In this document: positions 35,566 through 48,400 of the stretch, in pieces
Layout: each line of letters opens with the position of its first letter
Numbering within the stretch: position 1 is the first letter of the stretch
From: Rhipicephalus microplus
Taxonomy: Eukaryota > Arthropoda > Arachnida > Ixodida > Ixodidae
Direction: 5' to 3'
DNA length: 64,000 nucleotides
Assembly (NCBI RefSeq): GCF_043290135.1
Contig: NC_134701.1
Coordinates: forward strand, 9,392,001 to 9,456,000
Made by a program: the position numbers and the translations under genes
Notes under the pieces: model-generated
Database searches by the model: none
Seen by the model: only the letters and a program-made list of their open reading frames with translations
What the model was told of the DNA's origin: nothing

Positions 35566-36374
35566 GTGCGGCGCCTTTTTTCCTTTGGGCTGATAGCTCT
35601 GAAGAAATGTTCTGACGGTGGTGAGAGTGGAGCACGACTGTCTCCGTGGCGCGATTGGCTAGCGCGATTGGCTGTTAACTGAAAGGTTGGAGGTTTGAGC
35701 AATCCCGGGAGTGGTGTGTTGCTTTTTTTTCTTTAGGCTGATAGCTTTGAAGATATGTTCTGATGGTGGTGAGAGTGGAGCAGGACTGTCTCCATGGCGC
35801 AATTGGCTAGCGCGATCGGCTGTTAACCGAAAGGTTGGAGGTTCGAGCCCACCCGGTAGTTGTGCGGCGCTTTTTTTCTTTGGGCTAATAGCTTTGAAGA
35901 TATGTTCTGATGGTGGTGAGGGTGGAGCACGACTGTCTCCGTGGCGCTATTTGCTAGCACGATCGGCTGTTAACCGAAAGGTTGCAGGTTCGAGCCCACC
36001 CGGTGGTGATGCGGCGCTTTTTTTCTATGGGATGATAGCTCTGAAGATATGTTCTGATGGTGGTGAGAGTGGAGCAGGACTGTCTCCGTGGCGCAATTGG
36101 CTAGCGCGATCAGCTGTTAACAGAAAGGTTGGAGCTTTGAGCTCACCCCGTGGTGTTGCAGCGCTTTTTTTACTTTGGGCTGATAGCTTTGAAGATATGT
36201 TCTGATGGTGGTGAGAATGGACAGGACTGTCTCCGTGGCGCAATTGGCTAGCGCGATCGGCTGTTAACCGGAAGGTTGGAATTTCGAGCCCTCCCGGGAG
36301 TGGTGTGTTGCATTTTTCTTTGCGCTGATAGCTTTGAAGATTTGTTCTGATGGTGGTGAGAGTGGAGCACGGCT

Positions 36375-36448
36375 GTCTTCGAGGCGCAGTTGGCTAGCGC
36401 GATCAGCTGTCAATCGAAAGGTTGGAGGTTCGAACCCACCCGGGGACG
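36375..36448 (+). tRNA. Family C copy with GTC anticodon and restored T loop
   Basis: Among the nine GTC copies only this one has the canonical T loop TTCGAAC; the others have TTGGAAC. It keeps A8 and has anticodon stem ATCAG/TCGAA. A local gene conversion of the T loop is a simple explanation. Confidence 0.7.
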
Positions 36449-38727
36449 GTGTGTCGCTTTTTTTTCTTTGCGCTGATAGCTTTGGAGAAATGTTCTGAGG
36501 GTGGTAAGAGTGGAGCACGACTGTCTCCGTGGCGCAATTGGCTAGCGCGATCGGCTGTTAACCGAAAGGTTGGAGTTTCGAACTCACCCGGTGGTGGTGC
36601 GGCGCTTTTTTTGGGCTGATAGCTTTAAAGATATGTTCTGATGGTGGTGAGAGTATAGCAGGACTGTCTCCGTGGCACAATTGGCTAGTGCGGTCTGCTG
36701 TTAACCGAAAGGTTGGAGGTTCGAGCCCTCCTGGGAGTGCTGTGTTGCTTGTTTTTGCGCTGATAGCTTTGAAGATATGTTCCGATGGTGGTGAGAGTGG
36801 AGCACGACTGTCTCCGTGGCGCAATTGGCTAGCGCGATGGGCTGTTAACCGAAAGGTTGGAGGTTCGAGCCCACCCGGTGGTGGTGCGGCGCTTTTTTTC
36901 CTTTGGGCTGATAGCTCTGAAGAAATGTTCTGACTGTGGTGAGAGTGGAGCACGACTGTCTCCGTGGCGCTATTCGTTAGAACAATCGGCTGTTAACTGA
37001 AAGGTTGGAGGTTCGAGCCCTCCCGGGAGTGGTGTGTTGCTTTTTCTTCTTTAGGCTGATAGCTTTGAAGATATGTTCTGATGGTGGTGAGAGTGGAGCA
37101 GGACTGTCTCCGTGGCGCAATTGGCTAGCGTGATCGGCTGTTAACTGAAAGGTTGGAGGTTCGAGCCCTCCCGGGAGTGATGTGTTGCTATTTCTTCTTT
37201 AGGCTGATAGCTTTGAAGATATGTTTTGATTGAGGTGAGAGTGGAGCAGGACTGTCTCCATGGCCCAATTGGCTAGCGCGATCGGCTGTTAACCGAAAGG
37301 TTGGAGGTTCGAGCCCAAACGGTGGTGGTGCGGCGCTTTTTTTTCTTTGGGGGTATAGCTTTGAAGATCTGTGCTGATGGTGGTGAGAGTGGAGCAGGAC
37401 TGTCTCCGTTGCGCAATTGGGTAGCGCGATCGGCTGTTAACCGAAAGGTTGGAGGTTCGAGCCCACCCAGTGGTGGTGCGACGCTTTTTTTTTGGGCTGA
37501 TAGCTTTGAAGATATGTTCCGATGGTGGTGAGAGTGGAGCACGACTGTCTTCGGGGCGCAATTGGCTAGCGCGATGGGCTGTTAACCGAAAGGTTGGAGG
37601 TTCGAGCCCACCCTGTGGTGGTGCGGCGCTTTTTTTTCCTTTGGGCTGATAGCTCTGAAGAAATGTTCTGACGGTGGTGAGAGTGGAGCACGACTGTCTC
37701 CGTGGCGCTATTCGCTAGCGCGATCGGCTGTTAACTGAAAGGTTGGAGGTTCGAGCCCTCCCGGGAGTGGTGTGTTGCTTTTTCTTCTTTAGGCTGATAG
37801 CTTTGAAGATATGTTCTGATGGTGGTGAGAGTGGAGCAGGACTGTCTCCGTGGCGCAATTGGCTAGCGCGATCGGCTGTTAACTGAAAGGTTGGAGGTTC
37901 GAGCCCAAACGGTGGTGGTGCGGCGCTTTTTTTTATTGGGCTGATAGCTTTGAAGATATCTGCTGATGGGGGTGAGAGTGGAGCACGACTGTCTCCGTGG
38001 CGCTATTCGCTAGCGCGATCGGCTGTTAACTGAAAGGTTGGAGGTTCGAGCCCTCCCGGGAGTGGTGTATTGCTATTTCTTCTTTAGGCTGATAGCTTTG
38101 AAGATATGTTTTGATTGTGGTGAGAGTGGAGCAGGACTGTCTCCATGGCCCAATTGGCTTGCGCGATCGGCTGTTAACAAAAAGGTTGGAGGTTCGAGCC
38201 CACTCGGTGGTGGTGCGGCGCTTTTTTTCCTTTGCGCGGATAGCTCTGAAGAAGTGTTCTGACGGTGGTGAGAGTGGAGCACAACTGTCTCCGTGGCGCC
38301 ATTGGCTAGCGCTATGGGCTGTTAACCGAAAAGTTGGAGGTTCGAGCCCACCTGGTGGTGGTGCGGCGCTTTTTTTTCTTTGGGCTGATTTCTTTGAAGA
38401 TATGTTCTGATGGTGATGACAGTAGAGCAGGACTGTCTCCGGGGCGCATATGGCTAGCGCGATCGGCTGTTAATCGAAAGGTTGAAGTTTCGAGCCCTCC
38501 CGGAAGTGGTGTGTTGCTTTTTTCTTTGCGATGATAGCTTTGAAGATATGTTCTGATGGTGGTGAGGGTGGAGCGCGACTGTCTCTGAGGCGCAATTGGC
38601 TAGCGCGATCGGCTGTTAACCGAAAGGTGGAGGTTCGAGAACCCCCGGTGGTGGTGCGGCGCTTTTTTTTCTGTGGGCTGATAGCTTTGAAGATATGTTC
38701 TGATGGTGGTGAGAGTGGAGCAGGACT

Positions 38728-38801
38728 GTCTCCGTGGCGCAGTTGGCTAGCGCGATTGGCTGTTAACCGAAAGGTTGGAGGTTTGAGCCCACCCGGGGAC
38801 G
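38728..38801 (+). tRNA. Family C tRNA-Asn(GUU)
   Basis: Body identical to 3343. After this one, GTT-type family C copies reappear only at 46,519 with a changed T stem. Confidence 0.75.
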
Positions 38802-39317
38802 GTGTGTCGCTTTTTTTTTCTTTGCGCTGATAGCTTTGGAGAAATCTTCTGACGGTGGTGAGAGTGGAGAAGGACTGTCTCCGTGGCGCAATTGGCTAGC
38901 GCGATCGGCTGTTAACCGAAAGGTTGGAGTTTCGAGCCCACCCAGTGGTGGTGCGGCGCTTTTTTTCCTGTGGGCTGATAGCTTTGAAGTTATGTTCTGA
39001 TGGTAGTGAGAGTATAGCAGTACTGTCTCCTTGGCACAATTGGCTAGCGCGGTCGGCTGTTAACTGAAAGGTTGGAGGTTCGAGCCCTGCCGGGAGTGGT
39101 GTGTTACTTTTTTCTTTGCGCTGATAGCTTTGAAGATATGTTCTGATGGTGGTGGGAGTAGAGCACGACTGTCTCTGTGGCGCAATTGGCTAGTGCGATT
39201 GGCTGTTAACCGATAGGTGGAGGTTCGAGCCCACCCGGTGGTGGTGCGGCGCTTTTTTTTCTTTGGGCTGATAGCTTTGAAGATATGTGCTGATGGTGGT
39301 GAGAGTGGAGCAGGACT

Positions 39318-39391
39318 AACTCCGTGGCGCAATTCGCTAGCGCGATGGGCTTTTAGCCGAAAGGTTGGAGGTTCGAGCCCACCCGGTGGTG
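39318..39391 (+). pseudogene. TTT-anticodon marker 12 (last)
   Basis: Last marker copy; none was found in the remaining 24.6 kb, so the higher-order type changes to the right. Confidence 0.83.
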
Positions 39392-40201
39392 GTGCGGCGC
39401 CTTTTTTCCTTTGGGCTGATAGCTCTGAAGAAATGTTCTGACGGTGGTGAGAGTGGAGCACGACTGTCTCCGTGGCGCGATTGGCTAGCGCGATTGGCTG
39501 TTAACTGAAAGGTTGGAGGTTTGAGCAATCCCGGGAGTGGTGTGTTGCTTTTTTTTCTTTAGGCTGATAGCTTTGAAGATATGTTCTGATGGTGGTGAGA
39601 GTGGAGCAGGACTGTCTCCATGGCGCAATTGGCTAGCGCGATCGGCTGTTAACCGAAAGGTTGGAGGTTCGAGCCCACCCGTTGGTTGTGCGGCGCTTTT
39701 TTTTCTTTGGGCTAATAGCTTTGAAGATATGTTCTGATGGTGGTGAGGGTGGAGCACGACTGTCTCCGTGGCGCTATTTGCTAGCACGATCGGCTGTTAA
39801 CCGAAAGGTTGCAGGTTCGAGCCCACCCGGTGGTGATGCGGCGCTTTTTTTCTATGGGATGATAGCTCTGAAGATATGTTCTGATGGTGGTGAGAGTGGA
39901 GCAGGACTGTCTCCGTGGCGCAATTGGCTAGCGCGATCAGCTGTTAACAGAAAGGTTGGAGCTTTGAGCTCACCCCGTGGTGTTGCAGCGCTTTTTTTAC
40001 TTTGGGCTGATAGCTTTGAAGATATGTTCTGATGGTGGTGAGAATGGACAGGACTGTCTCCGTGGCGCAATTGGCTAGCGCGATCGGCTGTTAACCGGAA
40101 GGTTGGAATTTCGAGCCCTCCCGGGAGTGGTGTGTTGCATTTTTCTTTGCGCTGATAGCTTTGAAGATTTGTTCTGATGGTGGTGAGAGTGGAGCACGGC
40201 T

Positions 40202-40275
40202 GTCTTCGAGGCGCAGTTGGCTAGCGCGATCAGCTGTCAATCGAAAGGTTGGAGGTTGGAACCCACCCGGGGACG
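40202..40275 (+). tRNA. Family C copy with GTC anticodon
   Basis: As 4671 but with anticodon stem ATCAG, shared with 36,375. Confidence 0.68.
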
Positions 40276-42399
40276 GTGTGTCGCTTTTTTTTCTTTGCGC
40301 TGATAGCTTTGGAGAAATGTTCTGAGGGTGGTAAGAGTGGAGCACGACTGTCTCTGTGGCGCAATTGGCTAGCGCGATTGGCTGTTAACCGAAAGGTTGG
40401 AGTTTCGAACTCACCCGGTGGTGGTGCGGCGCTTTTTTTGGGCTGATAGCTTTAAAGATATGTTCTGATGGTGGTGAGAGTATAGCAGGACTGTCTCCGT
40501 GGCACAATTGGCTAGTGCGGTCTGCTGTTAACCGAAAGGTCGGAGGTTTGAGCCCTCCTGGGAGTGCTGTGTTGCTTGTTTTTGCGCTGATAGCTTTGAA
40601 GATAGTTCCGATGGTGGTGAGAGTGGAGCACGACTGTCTCCGTGGCGCAATTGGCTAGCGCGATGGGCTGTTAACCGAAAGGTTGGAGGTTCGAGCCCAC
40701 CCGGTGGTGGTGCGGCGCTTGTTTTCCTTTGGGCTGATAGCTCTGAAGAAATGTTCTGACGGTGGTGAGTGTGGAGCACGACTGTCTCCGTGGCGCTATT
40801 CGTTAGCACAATCGGCTGTTAACTGAAAGGTTGGAGGTTCGAGCCCTCCCGGGAGTGGTGTGTTGCTTTTTCTTCTTTAGGCTGATAGCTTTGAAGATAT
40901 GTTCTGATGGTGGTGAGAGTGGAGCAGGACTGTCTCCGTCGCGCAATTGGCTAGCGTGATCGGCTGTTAACGGAAAGGTTGGAGGTTCGAGCCCTCCCGG
41001 GAGTGATGTGTTGCTATTTCTTCTTTAGGCTGATAGCTTTGAAGATATGTTTTGATTGTGGTGAGAGTGGAGCAGGACTGTCTCCATGGCCCAATTGGAT
41101 AGCGCGATCGGCTGTTAACCGAAAGGTTGGAGGTTCGAGCCCAAACGGTGGTGGTGCGGCGCTTTTTTTTCTTTGGGCTGATAGCTTTGAAGATATGTGC
41201 TGATGGTGGTGAGAGTGGAGCAGGACTGTCTCCGTTGCGCAATTGGCTAGCGCGATCGGCTGTTAACCGAAAGGTTGGAGGTTCGAGCCCACCCAGTGGT
41301 GGTGCGGCGCTTTTTTTTCTTTGGGCTGATAGCTTTGAAGATATGTTCCGATGGTGGTGAGAGTGGAGCACGACTGGCTCCGTGGCGCAATTGGCTAGCG
41401 CGATGGGCTGTTAACCGAAAGGTTGGAGGTTCGAGCCCACCCGGTGGTGGTGCGGCGCTTTTTTTCCTTTGGGCTGATAGCTCTGAAGAAATGTTCTGAC
41501 GGTGGTGAGAGTGGAGCACGACTGTCTCCGTGGCGCTATTCACTAGCGCGATCAGCTGTTAACTGAAAGGTTGGAGGTTCGAGCCCTCCCGGGAGTGGTG
41601 TGTTGCTTTTTCTTCTTTAGGCTGATAGCTTTGAAGATATGTTCTGATGGTGGTGAGAGTGGAGCAGGACTGTCTCCGTGGCGCAATTGGCTAGCGCGAT
41701 CGGCTGTTAACCGAAAGGTTGGAGTTTCGAGCCCACCCGGTGGGGGTGCGGCGCTTTTTTTGGGCTGATAGCTTTGAAGATATGTTCTGATGGTGGTGAG
41801 AGTATAGCAGGACTGTCTCCGTGGAACAATTGGCTAGTGCGGTCTGCTGTTAACCGAAAGGTTGGAGGTTCGAGCCCTCCTGGGAGTGCTGTGTTGCTTT
41901 TTTTTGGCGCTGATAGCTTTGAAGATATGTTCCGATGGTGGTGAGAGTGGAGCACGACTGTCTCCGTGGCGCTATTGGCTAGCGCGATGGGCTGTTAACC
42001 GAAAGGTTGGAGGTTCGAGCCTACCCGGTGGTGATGCGGCGCTTTTTTTCTATGGGATGATAGCTTTGAAGATATGTTCTGATGGTGGTGAGAGTGGAGC
42101 AGGACTGTCTCCGTGGCGCAATTGGCTAGCGCGATCGGCTGTTAACAGAAAGGTTGGAGTTTTGAGCCCACCCCGTGGTGTTGCAGCGCTTTTTTTACTT
42201 TGGGCTGATAGCTTTGAAGATATGTTCTGATGGTGGTGAGAATGGACAGGACTGTCTCCGTGGCGCAATTGGCTAGCGCGATCGGCTGTTAACCGGAAGG
42301 TCGGAATTTAGAGCCCTCCCGGGAGTGGTGTGTTGCATTTTTCTTTGCGCTGATAGCTTTGAAGATTTGTTCTGATGGTGGTGAGACTGGAGCACGGCT

Positions 42400-42473
42400 G
42401 TCGTCGTGGCGCAGTTGGCTAGCGCGATCGGCTGTCAATCGAAAGGTTGGAGGTTGGAACCCACCCGGGGACG
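42400..42473 (+). tRNA. Family C copy with GTC anticodon, T8 present
   Basis: The acceptor is GTCGTCG and position 8 is T, so the A box (TGGCGCAGTTGG) is intact here, unlike the other GTC copies. T4 is changed to G, which gives a G-G mismatch with position 69. It is the rightmost GTC family C copy. Confidence 0.68.
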
Positions 42474-42835
42474 GTGTGTCGCTTTTTTTTCTTTGCGCTG
42501 ATAGCTTTGGAGAAATGTTCTGAGGGTGGTAAGAGTGGAGCACGACTGTCTCCGTGGCGCAATTGGCTAGCGCGATCGGCTGTTAACCGGAAGGTTGGAG
42601 TTTCAAGCTCACCCGGTGGTGGTGCGGCGCTTTTTTTTGGGCTGATAGCTTTGAAGATATGTTCTGATGGTGGTGAGAGTATAGCAGGACTGTCTCCGTG
42701 GCACAATTGGCTAGTGCGGTCTGCTGTTAACCGAAAGGTTGGAGGTTCGAGCCCTCCTGGGAGTGCTGTGTTGCTTGTTTTTGCGCTGATAGCTTTGAAG
42801 ATATGTTCCGATGGTGGTGAGAGTGGAGCACAACT

Positions 42836-42909
42836 GTCTCCGTGGCGCAATTGGCTAGCGCGATGGGCTGCTAACCGAAAGGTTGGAGGTTCGAGCCCAC
42901 CCGGTGGTG
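42836..42909 (+). pseudogene. tRNA-Asn-derived copy with Ser-type GCT anticodon
   Basis: The loop is CTGCTAA, so the triplet is GCT (Ser GCU), with stem ATGGG/CCGAA and a family A acceptor. It is a single copy; the homologous units nearby keep GTT. It lacks the long variable arm that tRNA-Ser needs, so a working tRNA-Ser is excluded. Confidence 0.8.
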
Positions 42910-44186
42910 GTGCGGCGCTTTTTTTCCTTTGGGCTGATAGCTCTGAAGAAATGTTCTGACGGATGTGAGAGTGGAGCACGACTGTCTCCGTGGCGCTATT
43001 CGTTAGCACGATCGGCTGTTAACTGAAAGGTTGGAGGTTCGAGCCCTCCTGGGAGTGGTGTGTTGCTTTTTCTTCTTTAGGCTGATAGCTTTGAAGATAT
43101 GTTCTGATGGTGGTGAGAGTGGAGCAGGACTGTCTCCGTGGCGCAATTGGCTAGCGCGATCGGCTGTTAACTGAAAGCTTGGAGGTTCGAGCCCTCCCGG
43201 GAGTGATGTGTTGCTATTTCTTCTTTAGGCTGATAGCTTTGAAGATATGTTTTGATTGTGGTGAGAGTGGAGCAGGACTGTCTCCATGGCCCAATTGGCT
43301 AGCGCGATCCGCTGTTAACCGAAAGGTTGGAGGTTCGAGCCCAAACGGTGGTGGTGCGGCGCTTTTTTTTTCTTTGGGCTGATAGCTTTGAAGGTATGTG
43401 CTGATGGTGGTGAGAGTGGAGCAGGACTGTCTCCGTTGCGCAATTGGCTAGCGCGATTGGCTGTTAACCGAAAGGTTGGAGGTTCGAGCCCACCCAGTGG
43501 TGGTGCGGCGCTTTTTTTTCTTTGGGCTGATAGCTTTGAAGATATGTTCCGATGGTGGTGAGAGTGGAGCACGACTGTCTCCGTGGCGCAATGGGCTAGC
43601 GCGATGGGCTGTTAACCGAAAGGTTGGAGGTTCGAGCCCACCCGGTGGTGGTGCGGCGCTTTTTTTCCTTTGGGCTGATAGCTCTGAAGAAATGTTCTGA
43701 CGGTGGTGAGAGTGGAGCATGACTGTCTCCGTGGCGCTATTCGCTAGCGCGATCGGCTGTTAACTGAAAGGTTGGAGGCTCGAGCCCTCCCGGGAGTGGT
43801 GTGTTGCTATTTCTTCTTTAGGCTGATAGCTTTGAAGATATGTTTTGATTGTGGTGAGAGTGGAGCAGGGCTGTCTCCATGGCCCAATTGGCTAGCGCGA
43901 TCGGCTGTTAACCGAAAGGTTGGAGTTTCGAGCCCACCCGGTGGGGGTGCGGCGCTTTTTTGGGGCTGATAGCTTCGAAGATATGTTCTGATGGTGGTGA
44001 GAGTATAGCAGGACTGTCTGCGTGGCACAATTGGCTAGTGCGGTCTGCTGTTAACCGAAATGTTGGAGGTTCGAGCCCTCCAGGGAGTGCTGTGTTGCTT
44101 TTTTTTTGCGCTGATAGCTTTGAAGATATGTTCCGATGGTGGTGAGAGTGGAGCACGACTGTCTCCGTGGCGCGATTGGCTAGCGC

Positions 44187-44255
44187 GATGGGCTGTTAAC
44201 TGAAAGGTTGGAGGTTCGAGCCCACCCGGTGGTGGTGTGTTGCTTTTTCTTCTTT
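44187..44255 (+). repeat. Chimeric unit, family A T arm joined to family B trailer
   Basis: The T arm and acceptor read CCACCCGGTGGTGG (family A) but continue directly into GTGTTGCTTTTTCTTCTTT, the family B trailer. The switch falls between about 44,225 and 44,240. A like junction lies near 25,205 and another near 52,625. Confidence 0.75.
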
Positions 44256-45479
44256 AGGCTGATAGCTTTGAAGATATGTTCTGATGGTGGTGAGAGTGGA
44301 GCAAGACTGTCTCCGTGGCGCAATTGGCTAGCGCGATCGGCTGTTAACTGAAAGGTTGGAGGTTCGAACCCTCCCGGGAGTGGTGTGTTGCTATTTCTTC
44401 TTTAGGCTGATAGCTTTGAAGATATGTTTTGATTGTGGTGAGAGTGGAGCAGGACTGTCTCCATGGCCCAATTGGCTAGCGCGATCGGCTGTTAACCGAA
44501 AGGTTGGAGTTTCGAGCCCACCCGGTGGGGGTGCGGCGCTTTTTTTGGGCTGATAGCTTCGAAGATATGTTCTGATGGTGGTGAGAGTATAGCAGGACTG
44601 TCTGCGTGGCACAATTGGCTAGTGCGGTCTGCTGTTAACCGAAATGTTGGAGGTTCGAGCCCTCCAGGGAGTGCTGTGTTGCTTTTTTTTTGCGCTGATA
44701 GCTTTGAAGATATGTTCCGATGGTGGTGAGAGTGGAGCACGACTGTCTCCGTGGCGCGATTGGCTAGCGCGATGGGCTGTTAACCGAAAGGTTGGAGGTT
44801 CGAGCCCACCCGGTGGTGGTGCGGCGCTTTTTTTCCTTTGGGCTGATAGCTTTGAAGAAATGTTCTGACGGTGGTGAGATTGGAGCACGACTGTCTCCGT
44901 GGCGCTATTCGCTAGCGCGATCGGCTGTTAACTGAAAGGTTGGAGGTTCGAGCCCTCCCGGGAGTGGTGTGTTGCTTTTTCTTCTTTAGGCTGATAGCTT
45001 TGAAGATATGTTCTGATGGTGGTGAGAGTGGAGCAGGACTGTCTCCGTGGCGCAATTGGCTAGCGCGATCGGCTGTTAACTGAAAGTTTGGAGGTTCGAG
45101 CCCTCCCGGGAGTGATGTGTTGCTACTTCTTCTTTAGGCTGATAGCTTTGAAGATATGTTTTGATTGTGGTGAGAGCGGAGCAGGACTGTCTCCATGGCC
45201 CAATTGGCTAGCGCGATCGGCTGTTAACCGAAAGGTTGGAGGTTCGAGCCCAAACGGTGGTGGTGCGGCGCTTTTTTTTCTTTGGGCTGATAGCTTTGAA
45301 GATATGTGCTGATTGTGGTGAAAGTGGAGCTGGACTGTCTCCGTTGCGCAATTGGCTAGCGCGATCGGCTGTTAACCGAAAGGTTGGAGGTTCGAGCCCA
45401 CCCGGTGGTGGTGCGGCGATTTTTTTTCTTTGGGCTGATAGCTTTGAAGTTATGTTCCGATGGTGGTGAGAGTGGAGCA

Positions 45480-48400
45480 CGACTGTCTCCGTGGCGCAAT
45501 TGGCTAGCGCGATCGGCTGTTAACTGAAAGGTTGGAGGTTCGAGCGCTCCCTGGAGTGGTGTGTTGCTATTTCTTCTTTAGGCTGATAGCTTTGAAGATA
45601 TGTTTTGATTGTGGTGAGAGTGGAGCAGGACTGTCTCCATGGCCCAATTGGCTAGCGCGATCAGCTGTTAACAAAAAGGTTGGAGGTTCGAGCCCACTCG
45701 GTGGTGGTGCGGCGCTTTTTTTCCTTTGGGCGGATAGCTCTGAAGAAGTGTTCTGACGGTGGTGGGAGTGGAGCAGAACTGTCTCCGTGGCGCAATCGGC
45801 TAGCGCGATGGGCTGTTAACCGAAAAGTTGGAGGTTCGAGCCCACCTGGTGGTGGTGCGGCGCTTTTTTTTTTCTTTGGGCTGATTTCTTTGAAGATATG
45901 TTCTGATGGTGATGATATTAGAACAGGGCTGTCTCCGTGGCGCAATTGGCTAGCGCGATCGGCTGTTAATCGAAAGGTTGGAGTTTCGAGCCCTCCCAGG
46001 AGTGGTGTGTTGCTTTTTTCTTTGCGCTGATAGGTTTGAAGATATGTTCTTATGGTGGTGAGGGTGGAGCACGACTGTCTCCGTGGCGCAATTGGCTAGC
46101 GCGATCGGCTGTTAACTGAAAAGTTGGAGGTTCGAGCCCTCCCGGGAGTGGTGTGTTTCTGTTTTCTTTGCGCTGATAGCTTTGAAGATATGTTCTGATG
46201 GTGGTGAAAGTGGAGCACGACTGTCTCCGTGTCGCAATTGGCTAGCGCGATCGGCTGTTAACTGAAAGGTTGGAGGTTCGAGCCAACCTGGTGGTGGTGT
46301 GGCGCTTTTTCTTCTTTGGGCGGATAGCTCTGAAGAAATGTTCTGACGGTGGTGAGAGTGGAGCACGACTGTCTCCGTGGCGCAATTGGCTAGCGCGATC
46401 GGCTGTTAACCGAAAGGTGGAGGTTCGAGAACCCGCGGTGGTGGTGCGGCGCTTTTTTTTTCTTTGGGCTGATAGCTTTGAAGATATGTTCTGATGGTGG
46501 TGAGAGTGGAGCAGGACTGTCTCCGTGGCGCAGTTGGCTAGCGCGATTGGCTGTTAACCGAAAGGTTGGAGGTTTGAGCCCATCCGGGGACGGTGTGTCG
46601 CTTTTTTTTTCTTTGCGCTGATAGCTTTGAAGATATGTTCTGATGGTGGTGAAAGTGGAGCACGACTGTCTCCGTGGCGCAATTGGCTAGCGCGATCGGC
46701 TGTTAACTGAAAGGTTGGAGGTTCGAGCCCTCCCGGGAGTGGTGTGTTTCTGTTTTCTTTGCGCTGATAGCTTTGAAGATATGTTCTGATGGTGGTGAAA
46801 GTGGAGCACGACTGTCGCCGTGTCGCAATTGGCTAGCGCGATCGGCTGTTAACTGAAAGGTTGGAGGTTCGAGCCAACCTGGTGGTGGTGTGGCGCTTTT
46901 TTTTCTTTGGGCGGATAGCTCTGAAGAAATGTTCTGACGGTGGTGAGAGTGGAGCACGACTGTCTCCGTGGCGCAATTGGCTAGCGCGATCGGCTGTTAA
47001 CCGAAAGGTTGGAGGTTCGAGCCCTCCCGCGAGTGTTGCGTTGCTTTTTTTTCTTTGGGCTGATAGCTTTGAAGATATGTTCTGATAGTGGTGAGAGTAG
47101 AGCACGACTGTTTTTGTGGCGCAATTGGCTAGCGCGATTGGCTGTTAACCGAAAGGTGGAGGTTATAGCCCACCCGGGAATGGCGTGTTGCTTTTTGCTT
47201 TGCGCGGATAGCTTTGGAGAAATGTTCTGACGGTGGTGAGATTGGAGCACGACTGTCTCCGTGGCGCAATTGGCTAGTGCGGTCTGCTGTTAACCGAAAG
47301 GTTGGAGGTTCGAGCCCTCCTGGGGGTGCTCTGTTGCTTGTTTTTGCGCTGATAGCTTTGAAGAAATGTTCCGATGGTGGTGAGAGTGGAGCACGACTGT
47401 CTCCGTGGCGCAATTGGCTAGCGCGATGGGCTGTTAACCGAAAGGTTGGAGGTTCGAGCCCACCCGGTGGTGGTGCGGCGCTTTTTTTTCTTTGGGCTGA
47501 TAGCCCTGAAGAAATGTTCTGACGGTGGTGAGAGTGGAGCACGACTGTCTCCGTGGCGCTATTCGTTAGCACGATCGGCTGTTAACTGAAAGGTTGGAGG
47601 TTCGAGCCCTCCCGCGAATGGTGTGTTTCTGTTTTCTTTGCGCTGATAGCTTTGAAGATATGTTCTGATGGTGGTGAGAGTGGAGCAGGACTGTCTCCGT
47701 GGCGCAATTGGCTAGCGCGATCGGCTGTTAACTGAAAGCTTGGAGGTTCGAGCCCTCCCGGGAGTGATGTGTTGCTATTTTTTCTTTAGGCTGATAGCTT
47801 TGAAGATATGTTTTGATTGTGGTGAGAGTGGAGCAGGACTGTCTCCATGGCCCAATTGGCTAGCGCGATCGGCTGTTAACCGAAAGGTTGGAGGTTCGAG
47901 CCCACCCGGTGGTGGTGCGGCGCTTTTTTTCCTTTGGGCTGATAGCTCTGAAGAAATGTTCTGACGGTGGTGAGAGTGGAGCACGACTGTCTCCGTGGCG
48001 CTATTCGCTAGCGCGATCGGCTGTTAACTGAAAGGTTGGAGGCTCGAGCCCTCCCGGGAGTGGTGTGTTGCTTTTTCTTCTTTAGGCTGATAGCTTTGAA
48101 GATATGTTCTGATGGTGGTGAGAGTGGAGCAAGACTGTCTCCGTGGCGCAATTGGCTAGCGCGATCGGCTGTTAACTGAAAGGTTGGAGGTTCGAACCCT
48201 CCCGGGAGTGGTGTGTTGCTATTTCTTCTTTAGGCTGATAGCTTTGAAGATATGTTTTGATTGTGGTGAGAGTGGAGCAGGACTGTCTCCATGGCCCAAT
48301 TGGCTAGCGCGATCGGCTGTTAACCGAAAGGTTGGAGGTTCGAGCCCACCCGGTGGTGGTGCGGCGCTTTTTTTTCTTTGGGCTGATAGCTTTGAAGTTA

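Noticed and set aside
42836..42909. A genuine tRNA-Ser(GCU) gene
   Set aside because: It has the short variable loop and body of tRNA-Asn; tRNA-Ser needs a long variable arm. It is a one-base anticodon change.
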